A stretch of DNA of 64,000 nt from Hyphomicrobium sp. (GTDB lineage: Bacteria; Pseudomonadota; Alphaproteobacteria; Rhizobiales; Hyphomicrobiaceae): positions 81,556-145,555 of the forward strand of contig NZ_JAIELN010000017.1 of NCBI RefSeq assembly GCF_019753045.1, given 5' to 3'. Of the stretch, positions 8,419 to 18,874 are shown in pieces (the stretch's first letter is position 1; every line of letters starts with the position of its first letter). Made by a program: the position numbers and the translations under genes. Under the pieces are notes generated by a model. The model made no database searches and was not told the origin of the DNA. It saw only the letters and a program-made list of their open reading frames with translations.

Positions 8419-8561
8419 CGGTCCCCCCCGATTTTTCCATTCCAGTTATTCTTAGATGGGGCAAAACTAGCGAATGGGCCATTGGTTTTCCACGCTGTCA
8501 GCGTTGGCGTTTCAGACGCGCTCGGCAAATGAGTTGGCGTAAGACACGGTAAACAGTTTTT

Positions 8562-8590
8562 AAAAAGCCGGGCATTTGCCCGGCTTTTTT
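8562..8590. terminator. Strong bidirectional intrinsic terminator with no obvious gene before it
   Basis: AAAAAGCCGGGC pairs with GCCCGGCTTTTTT around the loop ATTT, a textbook terminator on both strands. No protein gene ends next to it: on the plus side the closest upstream sequence is the promoter region of the divergent gene starting at 8418, and on the minus side the region before the gene at 8708. It may end a small RNA. Confidence 0.85.
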
Positions 8591-8644
8591 GCATGGGGTT
8601 TGCAATGGGGGGAGGACTGCCGCGCCAGGCGCTGCGCTGCACTA

Positions 8645-8673
8645 TTTCAAAGTGCCCCCCTGACGCTTATAAT
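8645..8673 (+). promoter_or_regulatory. Sigma70-type promoter of the DWCG-motif gene
   Basis: A perfect -10 TATAAT (8668-8673) lies 17 bases after TTTCAA (8645-8650), a partial match to TTGACA. Transcription would start near 8680, about 28 bases before the ATG at 8708. Confidence 0.6.
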
Positions 8674-8707
8674 TTAACTTGGGGCATGTTCTGCAAGGAG
8701 TTGTCCA

Positions 8708-8926
8708 ATGACCACTTGTGCCTGCGCGAACTGCCAATTCTACGACACCCATATGGGTACTGCCGCAAAGCATAAAGAAAAGGATACCGGATTGTGCCGG
8801 TTCAATCCGCCCCTTCCCCAAACAGCATCTGCCAATGCGCGTGCTGCTTGGCCCATTGTCGATAAGAGCGACTGGTGCGGACACTTTGCTGCAACCGTTG
8901 AGCGCATGACGTCTGTCGCGGCCTAA
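8708..8926 (+). CDS. Small cysteine-rich protein with DWCG motif, probably metal binding
   Basis: A 72-residue soluble protein beginning MTTCACANCQFYDTH. Cysteines sit at 4, 6, 9, 30 and 57, the last in KSDWCGHF, and CRFNPPLP precedes it. The spacing C-x2-C, C-x-FNPP, DWCG-F recalls the small iron-sulfur subunits of glycyl radical decarboxylases and benzylsuccinate synthase, but no partner enzyme is nearby. AAGGAG stands 7 bases before the ATG and a promoter with perfect TATAAT lies upstream. I infer iron-sulfur or zinc binding; the function is unknown. Confidence 0.75.
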   Translation: MTTCACANCQFYDTHMGTAAKHKEKDTGLCRFNPPLPQTASANARAAWPIVDKSDWCGHFAATVERMTSVAA

Positions 8927-8967
8927 GCATCCGAAGCGGCATCAGCTCGTCCGTGCGTGGATGGAGC

Positions 8968-11128
<2,161 letters not shown>

Positions 11129-11252
11129 CGTCATCCCCGCGAAGGCGGGGATCCGCCCAGGCTCCCGGAGCTAAGAAAGCGGGCGCTCACGTGTAGGGTC
11201 TACACGGGTTGCCATCGGCCCTGGATGGATCCCGGCCTTCGCGGGGATGACG
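11129..11252. repeat. MITE-like palindromic element with GTCATCCCCGCG ends
   Basis: The ends are inverted copies of each other: CGTCATCCCCGCGAAGGC at 11129-11147 and its complement ending at 11252, each followed inward by GGGATCC-like sequence. The whole unit is 124 bases and contains a smaller hairpin GTGTAG-GGT-CTACAC. No coding capacity. It lies between the thiC leader and the phospholipase-like gene. Related ends occur at 23520-23739. Confidence 0.7.
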
Positions 11253-11283
11253 AAAAAAAACCGCGCCCCTTGAATAGGCGAAG

Positions 11284-12843
11284 CTATGCGGCGATGGCCT
11301 GCTTGGCGACGGCTACCCAGCCTTTGATCTTCTCGATGTCGGGCGGGCGGCCTTCGCGCAATACGCGCTTGCCGGCGGACGTCGTGACGAACCGCAATAC
11401 GTCGGCAGAAAGTGCGACGGGATCGGCTTCGGCGACGGCCTGCGCTGTCCGATAGCCTGCGCCGACGAGCAATTGCGCGTGCGTGCCTCTGAGGCCCGGC
11501 ACGGCCATCACGAGCCTTGCCTGATCCTGCCAATCGAGAAGCGTTTCGGCGTCGAGATGCGGATCGTTCAGCAGTTGCGCGAGCGCCTCCGGATCTTGCG
11601 CGAGGAAATCGCCGACGCTGTACACGCCGATTGCCGCGATACGATCGGCGGTCTTCGGTCCGATGGACGGCGCGGCTTCGAGATCGTCGTCGGCCATGAG
11701 GTACGTTTTTGTTTCGATCGTGCGCCCATCCCATTGCCGGGGCGCGGGCGCTGGCTTCTGATGCGCCGACATGGTCTCGGTTCGCGGCCTCGGGGGCGGC
11801 GCTTCGGGAAGTGCCGGCGGCTGCTCGGAGATTTGTGCGAGCGATACGGCGGATTTAGCGACGGCGAGTTCGAGTGGGGTATCGTCACGACCTTCGATGC
11901 GGGCCGCGCGTTCTTCGTTCCGCTCCGCGAGTTTCGGCGCCAGAACCTCGTTGTAATGAAGTTCGCGGATTGTCTTGTCGTCTTCCGAGAGAGAATGCCG
12001 GACGGTGCCGGTCGCGCGCAGTTCGTCATAGATGGCGCTGACGAGCTTTCTGTCTTCGGCGTTCGACAGCCGCTTCTCGATGAACTTCTGCGGGATCTCG
12101 GACATCGCCAGGAACGTTTCCGACGTCAGCGTCACTTGGGGCACCAGCACGTTCGCTTCGGTGATGGCGCGATCAAGAACCTTGCCGAAACTTGCCGACG
12201 CGTAGATCAAAAGCTCGGCGACGATGTTCTTGCCGATGTCGTCGAGGCCTTCCTCCGGCCGCGTTGCGCCCTTGTGAATGTCGTAGTGGGCGATGAGCTT
12301 TTCGTAATAGCGATGCGAGAACTCGGCGCTATTGCACACGAATTCGGAGAGCCAGCGCGGACCGGCGGGAACGCGAACGTCAGGGTTGGGGTAGCGTTTT
12401 TCGCCGAGCGCGCGCAGCGTATTGTAAGAGCGATTGATGCTCCATTCAGCGGCGCGATGAATGGCGTTTTCGGCTTCGGTCTGGCCGGTGTGAAACGGCA
12501 TGACGGGATCGGTGAAGTAGTGGCTCAGCACGCCTGCGGCGTAGACTGCTTCGGGCCAGTTGCCGGCTTTGAGTTCAAAGACGGTGCGGCTGTACCATTC
12601 GTTCGTTTTCTCGAGCGCGCCGCCCCAATAGTTCTCAGAGACGTGCAGGACGTGGTTCTTGAAATCCTTGAACGTCACGTCGGGCGCTTTCGAGCCCTCG
12701 AGGTAGCGGTCGACATGCTTCAGGAAAAGGCGCGTCCACTCTTCGCTGTCGTCGCGCGCCATGGCTTCGAGCGCGTCGAGCGCCAGCTTATGATGGGTGC
12801 CATTCGCGTGCGTGGCGTAGACAATTCGGAAAAGGAGCGACAT
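11284..12843 (-). CDS. Zinc-dependent phospholipase C-like protein fused to a helix-hairpin-helix (DUF4332-type) domain
   Basis: 519 residues in two parts. The N-terminal 300 residues resemble the all-helical zinc phospholipase C / S1-P1 nuclease fold: histidines in THHKLAL (near 17-18), NHVLHVS, LSHYFTDPVMPFHT and HRAAEWS are arranged as in the trinuclear zinc site. No signal peptide is seen. A Pro-rich linker (about 335-375) leads to a C-terminal domain with the helix-hairpin-helix pattern AAPSIGPKTADRIAAIGVYS and related repeats, as in DUF4332, normally DNA- or RNA-binding. It follows the MoxR gene run with an 86-base gap and may belong to it. Substrate unknown. Confidence 0.7.
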   Translation of the reverse strand: MSLLFRIVYATHANGTHHKLALDALEAMARDDSEEWTRLFLKHVDRYLEGSKAPDVTFKDFKNHVLHVSENYWGGALEKTNEWYSRTVFELKAGNWPEAVYAAGVLSHYFTDPVMPFHTGQTEAENAIHRAAEWSINRSYNTLRALGEKRYPNPDVRVPAGPRWLSEFVCNSAEFSHRYYEKLIAHYDIHKGATRPEEGLDDIGKNIVAELLIYASASFGKVLDRAITEANVLVPQVTLTSETFLAMSEIPQKFIEKRLSNAEDRKLVSAIYDELRATGTVRHSLSEDDKTIRELHYNEVLAPKLAERNEERAARIEGRDDTPLELAVAKSAVSLAQISEQPPALPEAPPPRPRTETMSAHQKPAPAPRQWDGRTIETKTYLMADDDLEAAPSIGPKTADRIAAIGVYSVGDFLAQDPEALAQLLNDPHLDAETLLDWQDQARLVMAVPGLRGTHAQLLVGAGYRTAQAVAEADPVALSADVLRFVTTSAGKRVLREGRPPDIEKIKGWVAVAKQAIAA

Positions 12844-12929
12844 GGGAGCCTCAGGGTGAGCAACCGGTCCCGATGTCTACGTGAGTCGCGTTCCCTGCTC
12901 GATTGATTCGGTCCCCGAGTTGCAGGTCA

Positions 12930-13727
12930 TCAACGATTTTCGCGGTTTCGTGCGTGTTTTTCGGCCGCGAGGTTGATGATATCGGCGCTGCCGCGGCGGT
13001 CGCGGGCGATCCTGCGGGCGAGGGCGGCGCGGCGAGCGAGCTGCACGACGTTCAGTTCGCGTGGCGCCGCTTCGTCGGACAGGACGCGTTTCAGCGTCTC
13101 CGGTGTCAGTCCGCAGGCCGCACCGAGCGCCAGTGCTTCTTCGCGGGCGACCGATTGTGCGGCTTCGATATAGCCCATCAGCGCGGCCGCGGCGTGCGCA
13201 CTGCCGAGGGGGCCGGTGCGTTCGACGTTGCCGAGCAGCGCCAGAATGCTTTCTGCGATTTCGACCGATGCGAGGTCGCCGCCGAGCAGAATTTTCGCGT
13301 GGCCGTGCAGCGTCGCCTCGGGGGCGCTGATCGATGCAGCGTCGACCAGCGCGACGTTTCGCGGCTCCAGGACTTCGAACAGTGTTTGAAATTCACGCGG
13401 CGTGCGGGCGCCGAGATCGACGAGTACGGAGCCCGGCTGCAGTCCGCCTGAAACGGCCTTCGCTCCATCGCCCACGAGGAGCCGGCGGAACGTCTCGGTG
13501 TCTTCGATGGCGGCAAGCACGATCGGGCATCGCATGGCAATGTTCGACTCGCTCGCCGGCTCGAGCATTTCGCCGTAGGCGACCGGCGGGGAGCCGGACA
13601 GTGCTGCGTACATGACACGGAGGCGGCAACCGGCGATGCGTTCGGCGATCGCCACGCCGAATTCGTCATTGCCGATAACGCCGACCGGCCCATTGTTCAG
13701 AGCGTGACCCATTGTGTCGTGCCCCAT
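12930..13727 (-). CDS. Dehydrogenase-like protein of the hydroxyisobutyrate dehydrogenase family, probably inactive
   Basis: A 265-residue protein whose N-terminus (VGVIGNDEFGVAIAERI) is a degenerate Rossmann glycine motif, and whose order of segments follows the beta-hydroxyacid dehydrogenase family (DLGARTPREF, VDAASISAPEATLHG, then an all-alpha domain). The block that normally holds the catalytic lysine and asparagine (G-x-x-x-K-x-x-N) reads GSAHAAAALMG, lacking both. I infer a non-catalytic or altered enzyme. It starts 15 bases after the stop of the upstream gene, so it is in the MoxR run. The start could also be the ATG at 13711. Confidence 0.65.
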   Translation of the reverse strand: MGHDTMGHALNNGPVGVIGNDEFGVAIAERIAGCRLRVMYAALSGSPPVAYGEMLEPASESNIAMRCPIVLAAIEDTETFRRLLVGDGAKAVSGGLQPGSVLVDLGARTPREFQTLFEVLEPRNVALVDAASISAPEATLHGHAKILLGGDLASVEIAESILALLGNVERTGPLGSAHAAAALMGYIEAAQSVAREEALALGAACGLTPETLKRVLSDEAAPRELNVVQLARRAALARRIARDRRGSADIINLAAEKHARNRENR

Positions 13728-13742
13728 CGCTATTGCTTATCG

Positions 13743-15884
13743 CTATCTTCCCTCACGCCACCAAGCCAACGCGATCAAGGCCAGCAGAGCCGAAAGCGCT
13801 GCGAGGCCCGTAAACATCGGCGTCAGCTTGACGCCGCGGGTCAGATAGGCCTGGCGGTCCTTGAGGCCAAGCCAGCCGGACCCTGCCATTACTTTGGCGG
13901 CCGACATCATTGAGATACGCGGTACATCGATATCGGTTGCAGACGCGAGCACGCTCGTCGGCTTCGTCCAGAAAACACCGCCGCCCGTCGCATCGGCGAT
14001 CGGCTTCATTTTCTGATCGGTCGCCGTCACCTCGCTCATTTCGCGCGGGTCTTCGACGCCGGCGTTGGCGACCGCCGTCAGCTCGCCATCGGGACCATCG
14101 GTTTCAATTTTATAGAGTCCGGGAAGCTTCACATCGATGGCCGAGCGCCACACGCCCGCTTCGACCGGCACGGCGTCGAGCGTCACGTTCGAGGTATCGC
14201 CGCCGGGACCGAGGATCTTGACGGGGCCGACCTTGTCTTCCATCGAGTGGCGCTCGATCGTCAGCTTCAGGCCTTTGGCTGACGCGATGAGACGTTCTTC
14301 CTCGAGATCGGGCTCCTTCATCAGCCAGTGCGACAGACGGCGGAGAAGATCGGTGTGCGGTCCGCCACCGTCGTAACCGCGGGCCCACAGCCACGCGTGA
14401 TCGGACGTCAAAAGCGCAACACGGCCTTTGCCCTTGCGATCGAGGATGAGGAGCGGCTTGTCCTCGGCGCCATTCATGACGACGCGGCCGCGCTGCGGCG
14501 TTACCTCAGCCTGGCGGTACCATTTTCCCCACGTCGGTTCGGGCGACGCATCCGCCACCTGAGCCGCGTTCCAGCCGGGCAGGTCCTTCGTGACGGGATG
14601 TTTCTGTCCGTCCGGCGTCACCTTGGCCTTGAACGGCATTTCGAGGACACGGCCGGTCGGCGGCGCGGGCAGCACGGGCGCGAGCGGCGTCTTATAAATG
14701 CTGTAGGGGCTCGCGTAATCGTCGCCGGCCGCAATGAGAAGCGCGCCACCGTGATCGTTCACGTAGCGGGCAATGTTGTCATAGTAGAGCAGCTGCAGGA
14801 TGCCGCGGTGCTCGTAGCGATCGAAAATGATCAGGTCGAACTCGTTGATCTTTTCGGAGAAGAGCTCGCGCGTCGGGAACGCGATCAGCGAAAGCTGATT
14901 GATGGGCGTCCCGTCCTGCTTTTCAGGCGGACGCAAAATCGTGAAATGCACGAGATCGACGGCCGCGTCGGATTTCAGAAGGTTGCGCCACGTGCGCTCG
15001 CCGGGATGGGGTTCGCCGGATACGAGCAGCACGCGGAGATTTTCGCGTACGCCCTCGGCCGCAACGACGGCGCGGTTGTTGGCCGTCGTCAGTTCGCCTT
15101 CGACGGGTTGAAGCTCGATCTCGACGATGTTCGTCCCCGTGTGCGGGATCGGCATGTCGATTTTGACGTTGCGATTGATTTCGGTACGCACCGTCTCGTC
15201 CGGCTGGCCCTCGCGGCGGACCTTCAACGTTGCTGCACCTGAATTCGCAGACGGCGCGTGTCCCGTCTCGCGCACCGCGACCTCAATCTTGCGCGACTGT
15301 CCGACAAGGCCGTAGCGTGGCGCCTCGATGACTTCGATCCGCCGGTCGAACTCGTCGGGCTTGCCCGTCAACAGGGTGTGAACCGGCGCATCGAAGCCGA
15401 GCGCCGCGGCCGATTTCGGAACGTCATGCACCTGACCGTCGGTTACGAAGACGACGCCCGCGATGCGGTCGGGCGCGGTGTCATTCAGCGCGGCGTTAAG
15501 ATCGGTGAAAAGGTTCGTTCCTGGCGGCGCGGCCTCGGAGGGAACGCCGCCCGTGACCCACTTGATGTTGAGGTTCGGAATCTTCGCGAACTTCGTCTCC
15601 AAGTCGGAGCGGATGGCCTCCATTTGCTTGCTGCGGTCGGCGAGCTTCTGGCTCGGGCTTTCGTCCAAAACCACGATCGCGACGTTGGCGAGGCTTTCGC
15701 GCTGCTCTTCCTTTAGGATCGGATTGAAGAGCGCGCCGATCAGCGCCGCGAGCGCGGCGGCGCGAATGAAGGCTCCGCGCGAGCGACGGAACAGCAGCGC
15801 CACGATCAGCGCGACAGCCAGCACCGTCAGGCCGATGAGAACCGGGACGGGGAGCAGCGGAGCGAATGTGATCGACCAGTTCAA
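13743..15884 (-). CDS. Large membrane protein, glutamine amidotransferase/VWA-like, MoxR operon
   Basis: 713 residues with two N-terminal membrane helices (about 10-33 and 40-55), a long periplasmic part and a C-terminal membrane helix (FTGLAALSALLALIALAWW). The soluble part starts with a von Willebrand A-like segment (VAIVVLDESPSQKL ... GVVFVTDGQ) and continues with a class I glutamine amidotransferase-like fold (VRVLLVSGEPHPGERTW-type block, GGALLIAAGDD). Start is a TTG at 15884 with AGAGG upstream. It is 11 bases from the DUF4159 gene. In the family such proteins accompany MoxR ATPases; exact role unknown. Confidence 0.8.
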   Translation of the reverse strand: MNWSITFAPLLPVPVLIGLTVLAVALIVALLFRRSRGAFIRAAALAALIGALFNPILKEEQRESLANVAIVVLDESPSQKLADRSKQMEAIRSDLETKFAKIPNLNIKWVTGGVPSEAAPPGTNLFTDLNAALNDTAPDRIAGVVFVTDGQVHDVPKSAAALGFDAPVHTLLTGKPDEFDRRIEVIEAPRYGLVGQSRKIEVAVRETGHAPSANSGAATLKVRREGQPDETVRTEINRNVKIDMPIPHTGTNIVEIELQPVEGELTTANNRAVVAAEGVRENLRVLLVSGEPHPGERTWRNLLKSDAAVDLVHFTILRPPEKQDGTPINQLSLIAFPTRELFSEKINEFDLIIFDRYEHRGILQLLYYDNIARYVNDHGGALLIAAGDDYASPYSIYKTPLAPVLPAPPTGRVLEMPFKAKVTPDGQKHPVTKDLPGWNAAQVADASPEPTWGKWYRQAEVTPQRGRVVMNGAEDKPLLILDRKGKGRVALLTSDHAWLWARGYDGGGPHTDLLRRLSHWLMKEPDLEEERLIASAKGLKLTIERHSMEDKVGPVKILGPGGDTSNVTLDAVPVEAGVWRSAIDVKLPGLYKIETDGPDGELTAVANAGVEDPREMSEVTATDQKMKPIADATGGGVFWTKPTSVLASATDIDVPRISMMSAAKVMAGSGWLGLKDRQAYLTRGVKLTPMFTGLAALSALLALIALAWWREGR

Positions 15885-15895
15885 AAGCTATGCCT

Positions 15896-18874
15896 CTATT
15901 GCCCCAGTCTCTCGAGGAGAGCGGGTACGTGAACCTGATCGGCTTTGTAGTTGCCTGTCAGCGCGTGCATGACGATGTTGATGCCGCCCCGGAACGCCAT
16001 TTCGCGCTGCATCTCGCCGCCGGGCACGACCGGGTACATCGGGCGGCCGCGATCGTCGAGCGCCCAGGCGGCTGCAAGATCGTTCGATGTGATCATGATG
16101 GACGTGACGCCGTCCGAGACGCGCGCCTTATGCGTTTCGTTGTCGTTGTTCGAAATGGCTTCGACCCAGAGCTGGCCGCCGTCCCAACGTCCCGGGAACG
16201 TACGCAACAGATAGAACGACTTCGTCACGACGTGGTTTTCGGGAACGGGTTCTAAGCGCGGCACGTCGAGCTTGCTCAAGAGCCGCTGCAAGGCGGTGCC
16301 TCCGCGTCCCGCGAGCGGCAGCGTATTCGCGCCGCCCTGACCGTAGTCCCGCGTATCGAATATGATCAGGCCGCCTTCCTTCATGTAGGCGTCGATCTTG
16401 GCGATCGTCGAGTCGGGAAGGGCTTCGGCGGATTCCAGCACCGGCCAATAGAGGATCGGATAGAAGGCGATCTCATCCTTGGTGATGTCGACGGCCGCGG
16501 GCTCGCCGGGCTCGACGGCGGTTCGGGTCTGAAGAACGCGGCCGAGCCCCTGTAAGCCGGCGCGGCTCGTTTCGTCGGTTTCGCGGTCGCCGCTCGTCAC
16601 GTACGCGAGCGTGACTTTGCTGGTCGCATCGATCGCGGCTTTGTCGGCAGGTGTCGGCGCGCGGCGTACGACGTCCGGGCCGGACTGAGCCGGCTGCATC
16701 GGCGCGAAATTGTCGAGCTGCGGTATGTCCTGGAAATTCGGCTGGATGTCCTGGGCTTTGCCATCGCCTGCGCCTGCGAATGCAAGTACCGCGAATGCAA
16801 GCGCGGCAGCGCCGGCGCCAGCTGCCCTCGAGCGTCGCGGACGGCGTGAGAACAACCCGCGGATGCCGCCGGCCTGCAGCAGCATCACGGCGAGGATATC
16901 GAGGAAGAGCAGCATGAGCGCGGTCGAGAGCAATGCAGGTTTCAGCGCCGTGCTTGCAGCGTTGTCATAGCTCAAGCGCGTGACGCCCGCCGGTAGCGCC
17001 GGGAACGGTATGAGCGCACTTTTCGCGTTGAGCACGTTGAGTGCGCGCGGGCTCGCCGACTGGCCGTAGTAGCCGGGCGGATGCTCGAAGCTTGGTTTTG
17101 CCGTTTGCAGTTCCGACGATTTCAGCGGTTCCGCGGTCGGCGGCGGTGACACGAGCGTGCCGAGGCCGTTGAGCGTTTTCAGCGGGGCGAGGGAACTCGC
17201 GTCGTTGCGCGCCTTCGCTGTCGTATCGGAATTCTCGACCTTCGTGCCGTCGCCTTGTCCGGAAGCCGAGGCGCCAACCACGCCCATGGTGGAAAGACGG
17301 CGAAGCATTTCGACGAACAACCCGGAGATCGGAAGATTGGACCAGTCGGAATTTGCGGTCACGTGGAAGAGCACCAACCGGCCCTTGCCGCGTTTCGCCG
17401 ACGTGACGAGCGGTGTTCCGTCCTTGAGACGCGCCCAGATCTCGACGTCGGGCGTGAGTTCGGCGGGGTCGGCGAGAACCTGACGGTTGATCGTCACGTC
17501 CTTCGGGATCGTCAGACCGGAGAACGGACTGCTCTCGTCGAACGGCGCGAGCGGCTGTGGCGACGACCACGACAAGGCGCCGCCGAGCGACCGGCCTCCC
17601 GAGCGCAGCGCGACGGGGAGGAGATCGTCGCCCGCTTTTTCAAGTCTTGGTCCGGCGAAGCGAACGAGCAGGCCGCCGCGATCGACGAAGTCGGCGACCT
17701 TTTCTGCGGCTTCGCCCGCGAGCGTGCCGATGTCGGCGAGCACGAGCACAGATACGTTCTGCTTCAGAACGGAATCGAGACCCTGGACGAGGTTTGAATC
17801 CTTCGTGACCACGACGTCGGCGTAGGGCTTCAACGCCTTTTGAACATAGTAGAGCGGCGCCAACAGTGGCTGCGCCTCTTCGCGGCTTTCGCCCGAGAGA
17901 AGACCGACGCGGTGCCATTGCGTCATGGCATCGATCAGGCTCACGGCGCCCGCCGAGCGTTCACTCGCGATTTCGATACGGGCGACCTGATTGCGCAATT
18001 CGAGCGGCAGTTCGAACGTTGCCTTGGCGGATGTCGCTCCGGAGGCGAGCTTGAACGGCGCTTCGCCGAGACGTTCGCCGCGCGCGGAGTACGCGTTGAC
18101 CGTGCCCTCGCGTGCGGGACCTCCCGGTGACAGGACGACGGCTTCGAGCTTGCCTTTCTCGGCGAGGTTGGCGACGAGGCCTAGCGCTTCGCGGCCGTTC
18201 GTTTCGTCGAGCACGGCGAAGGTGCCATTCCCCGACAGGTTTTGGAGTTCCTTCGCAACGTCGCCGACCTCGGATTTGTGGTCGATGCCGTCGTGCAGCC
18301 AGACGATGCTTGGGTTCTTCACGCCCGCTTCCGACAGCGCCGATTGCAAGGCGGTGAATGCGGCTTGGCGATCTGGATCGAAGGGTTCGGGCGCGAGTGC
18401 GGCTGCCGTGCTGCGGGCTTCACCCGGCGGCTCGATCTTGACGCTGTGGAGTTTGCTCGTCGCCGCGGTCGGGACGATGACGACGGGGCGTCCGCCGCTT
18501 TCGGCTTCGCCGATGATGCGTTCGAGCATGTTCGCGCGTTCCGGCCAGCGGGACGCTGCCGCCCAGCCGTTATCCACGAACGCGACCACCGGGCCGGTGC
18601 CGCCGAGGTTCGAGCCCTTCGACGGATTGAGAATGGGTTCGGCGACGGCGAGGATGACGAGCGTTGCGGCGACGAGGCGAATGAGCGTCAGCCACCACGG
18701 CGTTTTCTCGGCTGTCTTCTCATCGTTCTCGAGGCCGACGAGGATGCGCGTCGGCGGAAATTCGACTTGCGTCGGGCGCGGCGGCACGGCGCGCAGCAGC
18801 CAGTAGATGACGGGCAGCGTGACGAGCGCCGCAAGCAGCCAAGGATTGAGGAAAGCGAGCGGGCCGAGGCTCAT
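15896..18874 (-). CDS. BatA/DUF4159 double-domain membrane protein
   Basis: 992 residues. The N-terminus is an aerotolerance-regulator (BatA) segment: LAFLNPWLLAALVTLPVIYW, the PPRPTQVEFPPTRIL motif, and a second helix near 65-80. A long VWA/GATase-like region follows (about 90-620), two membrane helices near 650-720, and a C-terminal DUF4159 domain (about 780-992) with LTLAYVTSG-type start, EGGLIIFDTRDYG and FRGGINIVMHALTGNYK. Its ATG overlaps the stop of the DUF58 gene by 4 bases, showing translational coupling. Function: presumed envelope or chaperone role with MoxR. Confidence 0.87.
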   Translation of the reverse strand: MSLGPLAFLNPWLLAALVTLPVIYWLLRAVPPRPTQVEFPPTRILVGLENDEKTAEKTPWWLTLIRLVAATLVILAVAEPILNPSKGSNLGGTGPVVAFVDNGWAAASRWPERANMLERIIGEAESGGRPVVIVPTAATSKLHSVKIEPPGEARSTAAALAPEPFDPDRQAAFTALQSALSEAGVKNPSIVWLHDGIDHKSEVGDVAKELQNLSGNGTFAVLDETNGREALGLVANLAEKGKLEAVVLSPGGPAREGTVNAYSARGERLGEAPFKLASGATSAKATFELPLELRNQVARIEIASERSAGAVSLIDAMTQWHRVGLLSGESREEAQPLLAPLYYVQKALKPYADVVVTKDSNLVQGLDSVLKQNVSVLVLADIGTLAGEAAEKVADFVDRGGLLVRFAGPRLEKAGDDLLPVALRSGGRSLGGALSWSSPQPLAPFDESSPFSGLTIPKDVTINRQVLADPAELTPDVEIWARLKDGTPLVTSAKRGKGRLVLFHVTANSDWSNLPISGLFVEMLRRLSTMGVVGASASGQGDGTKVENSDTTAKARNDASSLAPLKTLNGLGTLVSPPPTAEPLKSSELQTAKPSFEHPPGYYGQSASPRALNVLNAKSALIPFPALPAGVTRLSYDNAASTALKPALLSTALMLLFLDILAVMLLQAGGIRGLFSRRPRRSRAAGAGAAALAFAVLAFAGAGDGKAQDIQPNFQDIPQLDNFAPMQPAQSGPDVVRRAPTPADKAAIDATSKVTLAYVTSGDRETDETSRAGLQGLGRVLQTRTAVEPGEPAAVDITKDEIAFYPILYWPVLESAEALPDSTIAKIDAYMKEGGLIIFDTRDYGQGGANTLPLAGRGGTALQRLLSKLDVPRLEPVPENHVVTKSFYLLRTFPGRWDGGQLWVEAISNNDNETHKARVSDGVTSIMITSNDLAAAWALDDRGRPMYPVVPGGEMQREMAFRGGINIVMHALTGNYKADQVHVPALLERLGQ

